Source of the DNA: Tetrapyrgos nigripes
Taxonomy: Eukaryota > Basidiomycota > Agaricomycetes > Agaricales > Campanellaceae
Assembly: GCA_013368315.1 (NCBI GenBank)
Contig: JAACJM010000001.1
Coordinates: 1 to 64,000, forward strand
Length of the DNA: 64,000 nt
Direction: 5' to 3'
Part shown: positions 24,363 to 35,600 of the stretch, piece after piece
Layout of the letters: each line of letters starts with the position of its first letter
Position numbering within the stretch: the stretch's first letter is position 1
The notes under the pieces: model-generated
The model's input: the letters and a program-made list of their open reading frames with translations, nothing else
Told to the model about the DNA's origin: nothing
Database searches by the model: none
Translations under genes and position numbers: made by a program

Positions 24363-25133
24363 TAAGGCTGCAATCTGTTAAATACTGTTATGCCTCAGAG
24401 TGTAATTAACAGGTAACAGGTTTAATATGTTATAACCAGTTATAATTAGTTACTAACTAGTTCCCTATGGGCACTTTTTTTTGACTCAAATTTCCATCTG
24501 CTGATAATCTTCAGAGCCCATTTTCAAGTGAATCTGTTTTTATACTTTACAATAGTCATGTTTCTGACTTAACCACTCATCTACAGTGTACACACAGAGT
24601 TTTCCTTTCACATAACCATCTCCCCTCTCCCTCATTTCAGATAGTATTTATGTAGGCTCCTTCTGTCCTGAAAATCCATCTTTTTCAGGAGTGTCACTGT
24701 TACTACCCCATGCTTGCCTGTCAATATGTCCTCAATCCATGACTACATTACCATGCAAAAAGCAAGATTCTTTATTTACATACTTAACGTGCTCAGACCT
24801 AGCTTAGGGCACCCTCACTGCAATAAGTTGGCAGAAAGTGAAGGATTGGTGAAGGAAGAATCTTTGTAAGCTTTCCAAGGCCAGCTCTTGATGGTGGAAT
24901 ACTCTTGCAGGTTAGTAATTGGTACTCTGACAGGTGAGGTTATCTTTATTCAGGTACTGAAGAGGTATGAATATATCTTATTTTCAGCTCCCTGGGCCAC
25001 CAATTGAGACCAAGCAGTTATAACAGGTTATAACAGTTAAAACCTGTTACTGGACTCAGGCATAACATGTTAAGTAATTAACATGTTATTAACCTGTTAT
25101 AACAGTAATTAATAGTATTTGGTCGCAGCCTTA
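24363..25133. mobile_element. hAT-like nonautonomous element with 8-bp target duplication
   Basis: A 771-bp element with short inverted ends TAAGGCTGC(A/G)A and a perfect 8-bp duplication TGGTGGAT (24355-24362 and 25134-25141). Subterminal regions on both sides are filled with TAACAGGTTATAA-like repeats in both orientations. There is no transposase frame. The target-site length and short ends fit the hAT superfamily. Confidence 0.88.
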
Positions 25134-25235
25134 TGGTGGATTGGCATAGTGTTTGGTTTGGAAAGACGGCGGATTCTTCAGAGCCGGGATTTAAGATGTA
25201 TGTTCCTGGGACCCAAGATTTAATGTGCGTCACTA

Positions 25236-25494
25236 CTGTACTATTTCAATCAATTCGCGAGTCACACGTCACGGCCCCCAAAAATTCGCGAATTTTCCTG
25301 AGCTGTCCGTGGTCACAGAGGCCCATTCGCGAAAGGGACAACCGAACTGTCACTAAATCTACCAAAAACGGTGATAAACAGGTCAAAATTTCGCGAAATT
25401 TGCGAAAAATTTCCTCTGTCACAGGTCACTCAGCTAGAATCGCGAAACAGGGTCACAGTCACAACCCCGTCGCGAATTGATTGAGATAGTACAG
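25236..25494. mobile_element. Mariner-type MITE with 25-bp inverted repeats
   Basis: A 259-bp element between TA dinucleotides (25234-25235 and 25495-25496). The ends are inverted repeats starting CTGTACTAT(T/C)TCAATCAATT and continuing CGCGA, with one mismatch over 25 bases. The interior has several TTCGCGA/TCGCGAA copies. It sits in the coding sequence of the membrane-protein relic. Confidence 0.88.
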
Positions 25495-26013
25495 TACATT
25501 AAACCGCACGTCGCCAAGGAAAGGCGAGCTTCGCCAGGGGTTCCTTCTCAATGCGTTCGGTCTGGCCACGGCGATCTGTGGGGCGATCTTTGCAGTGCCA
25601 ACTCGAGATGCTCTTGGATTTGGACCAGTAGAGCCATCGGCTACATGGGTGTCATACACCTCAATTGGGTTATGTGTCAGGACGTCCCTTCTCGTCGCGA
25701 CTACTGTCATTTCCCAGCAGGTTAGGGAGAAGACGTGGTTTGATGATTCTGAGATGCCGACCAGATGGGTGATGTTCTCAACAGTCCTGTGTCGCTCGCG
25801 ATAGAAGCTGGGCTTGTGTTGTTGTTTGAAATCAAACAACTTTATTCTTTCTGGCCAATATTGGATGCTCTAACATGGGTGTCGGGGGTTCCGTTGGCGA
25901 TGCTTGAAAATGGGAGGATGGTTTCGATGGACGAGAGCTATCTACACTTGGTTTTGTTGAATAGGTGGATTATGGGTGCGGTTGCGAGTTCGATTGGAAG
26001 TAACGCGAGGACC

Positions 26014-26616
26014 TGAAGGTTGCGCCTATACGTTTGTATAAATTCCCGACCCTGCCCCTGTACCCAATGGGTGCTAAATCTGAATGCCCGGTTGAATCTT
26101 CTTGTTGGAATTTCCTTTCATACCGAATGCTGATAAAAACCAGAAAAAAATCTCTTGACTGACCAGTACTACGTAGTATGTTGAGGAGTACTAATAAATT
26201 ATCAGTGTTGTTACATCCATATCGAGACGGCAAATTGCTGGTGGTAGTCATATTTCGAAAACGAAAACAATGATGTTCCAGGATAGATCTAGTACTGTAG
26301 GGTTACAATTACTGTCTTGGAAGTGAAAAGGCTCGTATGCTACTAGTAGGTTATTTCCGCTCGACTTCGATTATATGAGTAATAGTTTCATTACTATCAT
26401 GATCATCGTTCTCACTGCCATGGTCGTTGGACGCGGCTGTTCTGACCGTGGTGCTATATTGTTGAAATCTCAGTGTTGGCATCAACAGTGGAGAAAGTAC
26501 TGCGGTTCCATGCTTCCTGTCGAGGAATTGTACGCGTACGTAGAACAATCTGGAGAGGCGCGAGTGCCCGGGCCTGCCTGTCTTCGTCAACGAGGAAGGG
26601 AAACTTCCGAATCCAT
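26014..26616 (-). other. Degraded sequence, possible gene remnant on -
   Basis: On the minus strand, 26630-26450 reads FTNGPWIRKFPFLVDEDRQA, and this joins in frame to hydrophobic codons further right (SAMYAAISIMYVVPYALGSF within 26690-26770). The joined frame contains stops. It may be the remains of a membrane protein gene; the family is unknown. Confidence 0.25.
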
Positions 26617-27562
26617 GGACCATTAGTGAAGCGCAATCCCAAACCGGTTAAAAAGACTTGCCTCTATACTAGTATCATTGTGAGATTTGCTAGGAACATC
26701 TTGGTCACGAAACTCCCGAGGGCGTATGGTACGACATACATGATAGAAATCGCGGCGTACACCGCTGAGCTCTACTAAGGGTCATGAAAAGTGATGGTCC
26801 TGTGACCTTACATGCATGTAAAGTTTTTGTTCATCTTGAGCCCTTCACTTCAGTTCACCCTGAAGTTTTGGCCATAGAAACATCTTGCAGATGCCAAAGA
26901 ACAATGGAGTAGAGCCTTGGCCCCAGCAGAGTCACGGTTCAGTGAGGCTCAAGGTGAAGGAAAAATTTTACTGTGCTGAAAGTGTGGGAGACTGTCACTT
27001 TCTGTGACCATGAGTAGATCAAGATGACAGCAATGCCCATGAGGGGGAGTGAAGAGTTGCAGAACATGGAGGTCGTAGTTAGTTGAGCCATGCTCCGACA
27101 TGACAAAGATAAGGGCTTTAGACTTTTATTCACTGACAGATGAGCAAGCTGGCGGTGAGAGGTGATAGCATTTGAGCAAATAGTATGTTTTTCGGATCTG
27201 GAAAAGCACATCCTTTTAGCGACCGTCTAGTGCTATGGCAGGCCCGCTTGCCGAAGTACTAGTTAGCTGCCCCTCATACACGTATAACCCACTAGTCGTA
27301 ATTCGTATAAAAGTTCTTAAACCCGCCCAATTTGATGCCTGTAAAGCGCCGCTATTAGTGAATTGTCCAATGAAAACAATCAACAATTGTACTCACCCAA
27401 CTCATTAAACAACCTCTCCCTAACCCTCTCCTCCTCTCCTCCTGGGCTATGTTTTCTATCCTCTTCAATCACCTCTTCACAACCACAGTCGGAACTATGA
27501 TTACTCCCACTGGCATATGGTGCAGCTTCTGCTTCGTGGATCCAATACCCAAATTGTCTTTG
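26617..27562. repeat. Segmental duplication, copy 2 (partner 743-1449)
   Basis: Near-identical to 743-1449 apart from the 240-bp MITE at 26775-27014. It contains the 3' end of the gene at 27292-27913 and its downstream flank. The gene is complete only here. Confidence 0.85.
26775..27014. mobile_element. Tc1/mariner-type MITE, second copy
   Basis: A 240-bp relative of 12041-12274, flanked by TA (26773-26774 and 27015-27016). The orthologous position in duplication copy 1 reads GAGCTCTAGATCAAG with a single TA, a clean empty site. The inverted ends are the same as in the other copy. Confidence 0.9.
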
Positions 27563-27913
27563 TGTAACAATCAAAAGGTCGTCACAAATAGGAGCACGGG
27601 CGTCCCACCGGTAAGAATGGGTACTACTGAGTCTGACGACTCGACAATCGAGCCCGATATCCTTTTCTTGGAGAAGAGGTAGGAGTTGAAGTCGAATGTT
27701 GTGTTGTTCTGCCAACTCGGAGGAGGAGGAATGAAAACTCTCTCTAAACCAACGTCGAGCTTCTTCGTTGGGGAGGAGAAGACCACCGATGATGCAGCCG
27801 AAAAGACGACGAGGGCGAGGGAGTTTGGGTTCTCCAACGCCGAGAGGAGATATAGAGTGGTAACTAGACCATGCTGCCATCGTACAATTCGGAAATGATA
27901 GTTGGGTTGACAT
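27292..27913 (-). CDS. Hypothetical protein, two exons
   Basis: The frame starts MSTQLSFPNC, with an alternative start at the second Met of TMAAWSSYHS. It continues LGVGEPKLPRPRRLFGCIIG, EEARRWFRESFHSSSSELAE, RLSSTHSYRWDARAPICDDL, FGYWIHEAEAAPYASGSN, and ends in a charged EEDRKHSPGGEEERVRERL segment. A GTGAGT donor follows NELG; the acceptor near 27348 gives a short last exon IKLGGFKNFYTNYD and TAG. The product is about 190 residues with no signal peptide or clear membrane span. I do not recognise a domain. The 3' end has a truncated duplicate at 1179-1449. It lies tail-side to a transposon-rich region, and the next gene to the right (28096-28656) is also on -. Confidence 0.5.
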
Positions 27914-28095
27914 GGAAAGGGACTCTAGAAAGGGATGCTAGCCATAGACTCAGACTGAGGGGTATACCGCGATAGAACAGGAGGTGGCAGTGCTATGCGC
28001 TTACGCGGAAGGTGACGCGTCTCCCAGTCTTCAGGATGCATGTACGCGTTGAAAGATTGGGATGTATTGCGGTCAGGTATGATACAAATTATAAT

Positions 28096-28656
28096 CTACA
28101 TGCGAAGCTTTCTTTCCATGTCCTTGTGAATGTCGAGAGGAGGGCCTGATATGGGTCCTAGATGCCAAAAATGGCATCAGTGAATGAGAAGAAAGATGAG
28201 AGGGATGGACGCACCAGCAAAGACATCGGCGGCTTCGACAGTCTCATCGCGGCCCATGAGAATGTCTAGATGGATGTTGGATTGGGGAAGGACTGGCATG
28301 TGAGGTGACTGGAAGGCGTTAGGTGGTAGTTGGGAATTTAGCGGTAGCGAGTAGGACATACGGCAGAGACCATCTTTCTCTCCATCAGAAGCCTCATAGG
28401 AGCATGCAGACCATGTACGTTTCGCATCATGGTGAGTTTGAGGTTGTCTTGTGTTTCCTCCCACTATGATAGATTGAGTAGACATCGAGAAGGAGACGGG
28501 TGTGCATACATTCTCTACCCTGTTTCTAAGAGCACCGGATGGCTGAGAAGCGATGGTACTGGGACCATGCTCGAGAGTATCGTGGAGACCGAGTGAATTT
28601 GTGTGTTTGAGGGCTGCCGCGTTGGGCTGAGTGGGTGGAACGATAGTAAGAGACAT
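28096..28656 (-). CDS. Hypothetical protein, divergent from the Gid1/RanBPM gene
   Basis: The first exon (28215-28656) reads MSLTIVPPTQPNAAALKHTN through NIHLDILMGRDETVEAADVF. A 57-nt intron (28158-28214, GT-AG on the minus strand) leads to a second exon encoding GPISGPPLDIHKDMERKLRM and TAG. The product is about 167 residues, low in hydrophobicity and with an acidic, probably disordered middle. No known domain was recognised. Its ATG lies only 30 bp from the ATG of the Gid1/RanBPM gene on the other strand, so the two must share promoter sequence. Confidence 0.5.
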
Positions 28657-28686
28657 GGTTGCATGTGACTTTGAAATTGCTCTCCA

Positions 28687-31609
28687 ATGTCCAGGTCGTC
28701 TCTGGACAGCATCATCCCCGCCCGCTCCTTCACCAACCGTCCCGCCCCCATCTCAGTCCGCCATCCACGCGTCATCCGCGCAGACGACTCCCGCTCCATC
28801 GACCCCGCCTGTCTTCCTGCCCAACACCCGTCCTCATCTCCTCCGACTCCCAGGACCCGCCGTACATCCTCTTCCGCAACCAGATCACACCATCCACCAC
28901 CAGCCCCTCCTCCGTCTTCCCCCGTCTCATTCCCAGTCCCTTCTTACCTCGACTACTCTGCTCTCAGACACCTTTTACGCACAGACGTTTCACCCACTTT
29001 TGGTCTTGCTCCTTCCGTTTCAAGGACTCGTCGGGCCTACTCTCCGTCTTCAGACAGTGATGAAGAAAGCAGTAATCTCAGTCCTCCTCCTAGAGAGATG
29101 AGTATTGGTCAGGCTGTCTCCCCGGATCAACCGCTGCAGCTGCCTACGAGATGGGATGCAGAGGCCTGTCATAATCATCTTAGTATTTCCGACAATGGAA
29201 GAGAATTGACGTTTCAGGGTAATTCTCCTTTCTTTCATACTTGACGCTCTTTCATTGACGCTTTGTAGGCACAAATTCGAATGGCTCTGATAGCAATGCT
29301 GCCGCTGCGAGGACCATTCAGCCGATACCACCTGCTTGTGGGATTTATTACTATGAAGTCAAGATACAGAGCAAAGGCCAGAAGGCGTGAGTCTCGTCTC
29401 CTTTACTGTTTTGCTATTTCTCTTACTGACCTTTCTCTATAGTTACATCAGTATTGGGTACGAGAATCCTTTTTTATTTCCAAACTTATCCTCACCACCC
29501 TCTAGCTTCGCAGGTCCAGACGTCCGCACTTCAAGACTTCCGGGCTGGGAACCCAATTCGTGGGGATACCACGGTGACGATGGATGTTCTTTTGCTACAG
29601 AGAAAAAGGGTACAGCTTTCGGTCCAACTTATGGTAGTACGTGTCGTGTGATATTTTCTCTGTTCACAATCATCCAATTCACTCTTCCTTTCACAGCGGA
29701 CGACATTATCGGCTGCGGAATCGATTTCACCACCCACCGCGCCTTCTATACCAAAAACGGTTCATTCTTAGGCTACGTCTTTGAAAACGTCGGTAAAATA
29801 CCCAACACTGGTGCTCTTATCCCTCTATACCCCGCCATCGGCCTCCAACATACTGGAGAGTCTATCAAAGTCAATTTCGGACACGAACCTTTTAGGTTTG
29901 ATATTGATTTGCATGTCGCTCAGCAGAGCAATCAGACTTGGGAGAGGATTATGAGTACACCATTGAGTGGGAGGGCGCTGAGGGGGGTTGTGGGTGCTGC
30001 TACTGGCACTGTTGGGAGCGCTAGTGCTGGGATGTCCGGGACTAGGGTAGGGGCAGGGACAGAGAAGGAACAAGTCGGCGACTCAATGGCGACCTCGACC
30101 TCAGACCTGGACTCTCAAACCAAACTTACCCTTAATAAGCTCGTCATTTCATACCTCGCTCATCATGGGTATGTCAAAACGGCAAGGACGTTTCAAAAGG
30201 GGATTCAGATGCATGATGATTCGGCTGGGTCTGCCTCTGGGACGGGGACGGGTGATATAGAGATGGCCGAAGCTAGCGCGTCAGGTGCCTCTACCTCTGC
30301 TGCTGCTGGCGCGTCTGGGTCTACTTCTGGACCTGGATCTAGCCGTGGATCCGGCTCTCCAGACCTAGGTTTCGATTTCGACTTTGATTTCGAAAAAGAC
30401 ATTTCCATACGTACACGTATCGTCGATTCGGTGTTGAAAGGTGATATCGACACTGCGTTGGAGGAGACGGGGAAGTATTATCCAAGGGTGTTTGAGGAGG
30501 ATAATGATGCTGATGAGGATGGGGATGGGGATGGAGATGGAGATGGGAGTGGGGATGTTTCAAAGAGAACTGGAAGAACTGGACGAGCTGGAGGTATGGG
30601 TATGGTCGTTGTGGCCGCAGAAGATGGGGCTGGGGATCGAAAAGCCCAACAAGGGTTGATGTTGGTGAAGTTACGATGTCGAAAGTTTGTAGAGATGGTG
30701 TTGGAGGCTGCGGAGATGAAGAGGAAGATGGGAGCGTTGGATGACGCTCAGTCCCACTCACAGCCTCACTCTCACTCTCACTCTCATGGACATAGTGCTC
30801 ATGATGGAATCTTTGAGGAAGATGGGATGGATATGGACGTTGACGATGATGGGGACCCCCATCCTGGAAGTGCGATGAATGGCGTTGGTGCTGCTACTAA
30901 TGGTGGGATGAGTAGCACCAGCACCAGCACCTCCACTATCCCACATCCAAGTTCAACGTCGTCATATCACTCGACATCTACCTCTTCACCTTTCCCCACA
31001 TCCACATCCGCGTCCTCCTCTACCCACATATCTACCATACCTCGTCACCAATCTCAATCCCAAACCCAACCTTCGACCTCAACAATCACCACCGCCACCG
31101 CCGCCGTCCCAACAACCCCAACAACCCCAGTCGTCCCAACCAAATCAGCCTACGAATCCGCCCTCCAACGCGCCATCTCCTACGGTCAATCCCTCGATGC
31201 CGATTATCGTAAAGATTCTCGAGCATCCGTTCAATCCATATTTCGTAAATCCTTCTCGGTCCTAGCGTTCTACGACCCGTTGGAAGCGGGCGGAACGGTA
31301 GGAGAGGTAGCTGGACATGAGGCGAGGGTAGAGTTGGCAGGGGAGTTGAATAAGGCTATATTGAGTGAGTTTTTTTCGAGTTTATTCACTTGTGTTGGGG
31401 CTTTTTTTTTTTTTGGTTTTTTTGCGATTGGTTGAGTGCTGATTTTTTCTTTCTTGCTTTTTTTCCCTTTAGAATCCCAAGGCCGTCCAACACGTCCTAC
31501 ACTCGAAACGATATACAGACATACGTCTGCGTGTATACACTACCTTGGAGTTGAAGGTGTGGGTGCTGCTGCGTTTGCGGATATGCAGAAGGAGTTTTTG
31601 GAGGGTTAG
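28687..31609 (+). CDS. RanBPM / Gid1 (Vid30) homologue, SPRY-LisH-CTLH-CRA protein
   Basis: Scaffold subunit of the GID/CTLH ubiquitin ligase, which in yeast degrades gluconeogenic enzymes and bridges substrate receptors to the catalytic module. From the N-terminus: a Pro/Ser-rich disordered region; a SPRY domain (QPIPPACGIYYYEVKIQSKG, PGWEPNSWGYHGDDG, GCGIDFTTHRAFYTKNGSF); a LisH motif (LNKLVISYLAHHGYVKTART); a CTLH segment (IRTRIVDSVLKGDIDTALEE); and a CRA-like C-terminal part (VELAGELNKAIL). Introns lie after 29219 and near 29386, 29455, 29640-29697 and 31364-31472. The protein ends LEG and TAG. Long low-complexity inserts (GDGDGDGDG, HSHSHSHSHGHS, STSTSTST) separate CTLH and CRA and make this copy longer than usual. 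No break was seen. Confidence 0.88.
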
Positions 31610-32608
31610 GGGTCTCGGGTAAGAGGAAGGGCTATAGCAAGATCAATGGCTCGATTATGTCTATGCTCCCGATATATATATATATGTTACATGCAACATA
31701 CTAAGAGAGGCGAAAGGCGAAAGGCGAATAGAAGGGGAAAGGAAGGGAAGAAGTTGGATAGGATAGTCAAGGATTGCTTGGGCTGTCATGTTAAGGGTTC
31801 CATGTTTATCGTTTATCTCCTCTCATCTCAGTTTGCGAATTTGCTGTGGACGTTATTAAGTACCTAGTATTACTATTAGTACTGATGTCGTTGTCGGTTG
31901 TCGGTTGTCGTTGTCTGTGGACATGTACAGTAGGACTCGAGTGATTAAATCTCCACTCTCATCTCTTAACTTTTTCTCTAAGTACTCTCGATTTGCTGTG
32001 TCTTCTTTTCGAGGTGCGTGTAATGATTAATACTTACAATGCGTTATGTACATACTTGAGTATTGTACTGTGTTAAGTTGTAGAAACTCTAGTTGGTTAC
32101 ACCAAGTAGGTACTTATTATTACTCAGCTGTACATGTACAACCCGGACGCTTATAAGTATGGTACAGCACGACTACGAGTTTTTCGTTTTCCTCATGGAT
32201 CCTTCATTAGTACCCGAACTCACTCCATCGCAATAACTCGAGTTGCTGCTCAGCACTCAGTGCTGACGGTGACTTGGTCATACCATGCAAGCTTGAAATG
32301 TTACTTACCATCAAGTGGCGATTAAGCGCGAAAGTTCAAACCTCTTGCAAACTTCTCAAAATAATGGCATCAGCCGCAAAGACCCCATGATCCCGACTGA
32401 ATAGAAGCAGTCGGCTCGACGCCGGCTTCAAAACTTTGAGTTTCGCGCAAGTGATCAAATCCAAGTCACGCACCCTGGAAACTTTCTGGACCGCGAAGTA
32501 CTGAACCACATCAACGCGTACAAGGCATGTTGTTTTGATCTCTGGATAAATTTTGGGTTTGTGCGCATTGCTGATGGAATCTTTATATGCATAGTATCAT
32601 TGTTGAAT
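31610..32608. other. Intergenic region upstream of the STAND gene
   Basis: No gene was recognised. It contains a short TA microsatellite near 31670-31685 and a repeated GTCGTTGTCGGTTGTCG at about 31885-31915. The stretch 32300-32600 precedes the STAND start and is probably its promoter; no clear TATA box could be assigned. Confidence 0.4.
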
Positions 32609-35600
32609 ATGCCAAACACCTTCAGCAGACAACCTAAGCCAAAAGAGAAGGATGCAATTCCTTCTGGCCTTAATTGGAGTCATGCGAAGACTGCTCTATC
32701 ACTGGCTGCCAGTGTTGGAAAGGCAGCAGGAGTTCCTTACCTTGAGGGAGCTGCTGAAATAGCAATAAAGATTATTGAAATTGTAGAGGTAGGTTTGCTT
32801 TTACACTTGTTGCTTCAATTTTGCTCAAGTTCGCAATAGACAATGAAGAAAAACAAAGAAGACTGCATCAGTATTGCAAAGGATATCACAGATCTCCTAG
32901 ATGGCATCAAGGATATTATGGAGAGAGGAAAGGATATCGAGCAAAATGAGATCCTGATTAAAAATGTGCAAAAACTTGAAAGGTAGGAAAAATCTTTTTA
33001 CACTAAGTTAGTGTGTAATGAAAATGCTTGTTGCAGTGACTTGGGTATTATTGAAACCAAATTACTCAAGATTAGCAAACGCAAAACAAAGTTTCATGTG
33101 ATTAGTGATGCAGAAATTATAAAAGAATGTAAAGAGAAGATCAAGGGTTATATGGAGATCTTCAATGTAAGTAATGCTCAATTAATAAAAATTCTCTGAC
33201 TTTCTTCTTCAATATCAGACCAAAGCAAGTGTCAATATTTGGCAAAACACTGGAGAGCTTTTGCAAGGCCAACAAGATATTAAAAAAGACATCAAAGAGG
33301 CAATGGCTAGCATTGCCAAGACTCATAATCAATCCACTATTACTTATGAGTAGGTTTCACTTTCATTGCCTATCTGCAAAATAATGCTTATGTTTTTTTC
33401 CCCCTTCATTAAAGTGACCTTGAGAGAGTCACTCCTACAGTGCCTCTAGTCTTCTTTGGCAGAGACAAATTGGTGGCTGAAGGAGTTGACCACCTGGTTA
33501 ACAATGACCAGGCATTTCTGGCTATCCTTGGAGCAGGAGGAATTGGAAAAACATCTATTGCTCTGCATATCAACAATGCTGCAAAAGTGAAGGCCAAATA
33601 TGCAAAGGCATCATATTTCCTGCCTTGTGAAGTGCTGCCAGACACAAAGCTATTGCTTGAAGGGCTTATTCAGAGGCTGGGTATTGAAGTTGGACAAGGT
33701 GAAAGTCACCACAAAAAGTTGGAAGATTATTTCAGGGTCAACACTCAGTCAATCCTACTGATATTGGATAATTTTGAGACTCCTTGGAACGAGGATCCAA
33801 TGGGTATTGAAAACCTTCTAGGAAAGCTGGCTTCATTTGATCAGGTTTCAATGATAGTTACAATGAGAGGATCAAAAGGTCCAGGCTCTCTTCACTGGAA
33901 AAGACTGGGATCAGAATCAATTCCTCCTCTCTCACTTGAATCAGCCAAAAGAGTTTTTCTAGAAATTTCTGGAAAGGAAGAATTGAAGGAAGAAAATCAT
34001 ATTGTTGAAACAATATTGAAAGAGCTTGACTGTGTTCCTCTTGCTATTACCCTTATTGCAAAGAGATCTGTAGAAATTCCTCTCAAATCACTGCTGAGAA
34101 TGTGGCAACAAGGCAGAACAAAAATTCTCAAGCAAGGAAATATTGATGGGAGATTAACAAGTGTTGATTATTCAATTGAACTGTCTACAACACTGCTAAA
34201 GCCACATGAAGCTGAACTTCTGGCAATTATATGTTTTCTGCCAGATGGAGTGCCTCATTGGGTAGATAATCTTTGTGAGATGTTAGTGGGATGGGAGCAC
34301 TTGGATCAGTCTATTAGCACATTGCTAGGAAACTCTCTAGTTTACAGTCAAAATGAAACCATCAAGGTTTTGGCTCCTATTTGTGAATATATCAATGGGA
34401 CTGGCATGAATATCCTGGGAGGAATTGCACTGCTAGAATCTTTCTATGTGTCTTGGCTCAAACAGCTTTCTGGCACAGAGCAGGAAAAGCAGGAGCAGAT
34501 TCAACCTCATATCATAAACATCACAAAGATACTCAACCAGCAGGCCAACTCTCTTACTGGGACACTGGATATTGAAGCTCTGTATATCCTTATTGATTTC
34601 ACAAAGTTTTACCCATTTGCACTGGATATTCTCAATAATATTCTCAATAAATGGTCAGGACCTGATGACACAACCAAAGTTGAGTTAAGATTCCAGAGGC
34701 TGTATATGCTGGGATGGTTGGCCATGTGGCAAGAAGCTGAGATGGAAGCTAAAGAAATGGAACATAGTATGACAAATGACACTAAAATCCATGCAAAAAT
34801 TCTTTCAGAACTTGGGGAAATATATAGACTGCAGGATAAAAACACTGAGGCTGCTGAAATGCTAACTGGAGCTAAAGATCAGTTTGAACAAATTGGAGAT
34901 CAACTGGAAGTTGCAACATGTCTGCATAGGCTGGGAGAGATATATCGATTGCAAAGCAAATACACTGAGGCTGCAGAGATGCTGAACACTGCCAAAGATC
35001 AGTTTGAACAATTTGGAAATCAGATGGGAGAGATGGGAGTTGCACAATGTCTGCAAAGGCTGGGAGACATTTATCAATTGCAAAGCAAATACACTGAGGC
35101 TGCTGAGATGCTGACCACAGCCAAAAATCAGTTTGAACAAAATGGACATCAGCTGGGAGCTGCTCAGTGTCTGAAAAGCCTGGGAGACATCTATCGCATG
35201 CAAAGCAAATACACTGAGGCTGCTGAGATGCTAACCACAGCCAAAAATCAGTTTGAACAAATTGGTGATCAGCTGGGAGCTGCTCAGTGTCTGCAAAGCC
35301 TGGGAAACATCTATCAAATGCAAAGCAAATACACTGAGGCTGCTGAGATGCTGACCACAGCCAAAAATCAGTTTGAAAAAATTGGAAATCAACTGGGAGC
35401 TGCTCAGTGTCTGCGCAGCCTGGGAAACATCTATCAAATGCAAAGCAAATACACTGAGGCTGCTGAGATGCTGACCACAGCCAAAAATCAGTTTGAAAAA
35501 ATTGGAAATCAACTGGGAGCTGCTCAGTGTCTGCGCAGCCTGGGAAACATCTATCGAATGCAAAGCAAATACACTGAGGCTGCTGAGATGCTGTCCACAG

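Larger units (their letters stand above)
24012..26013 (+). pseudogene. Uncharacterised multi-pass membrane protein gene, split by two MITEs
   Basis: Three blocks on + belong to one protein. The first (24012-24362) has LENRQLMFQNLAGRW and hydrophobic segments ending FAGRLVD. The second (25142-25233) reads WHSVWFGKTADSSEPGFKMY and VPGTQDLMCVT. The third (25497-26013) reads NRTSPRKGELRQGFLLNAFG, LATAICGAIFAVPTRDALGF and, after a frame change near 25745-25790, IEAGLVLLFEIKQLYSFWP to IGSNART and a stop. If the hAT-like element at 24363-25133 and the TA-flanked element at 25236-25494 are left out, together with one target-site copy each, the first three parts read in one frame. Alternating hydrophobic stretches suggest an integral membrane protein; I do not recognise the family. 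The remaining frameshift and the lack of a clear N-terminal exon argue that it was already dying. Confidence 0.55.

Noticed and set aside
28096..28656. Idea that this is a MAT-locus-linked or GID-complex gene by position
   Set aside because: No domain supports it; proximity alone is not evidence, so it is left as hypothetical.
28631..29101. Other + frames at the start of the Gid1/RanBPM gene
   Set aside because: Pro/Ser-rich shadows. Only the frame from 28687 splices into the SPRY domain.
30504..30550. GATGGGGATGGGGATGG-type run as a CRISPR-like or regulatory array
   Set aside because: It is in-frame coding microsatellite (Asp-Gly repeats) in a eukaryotic gene.
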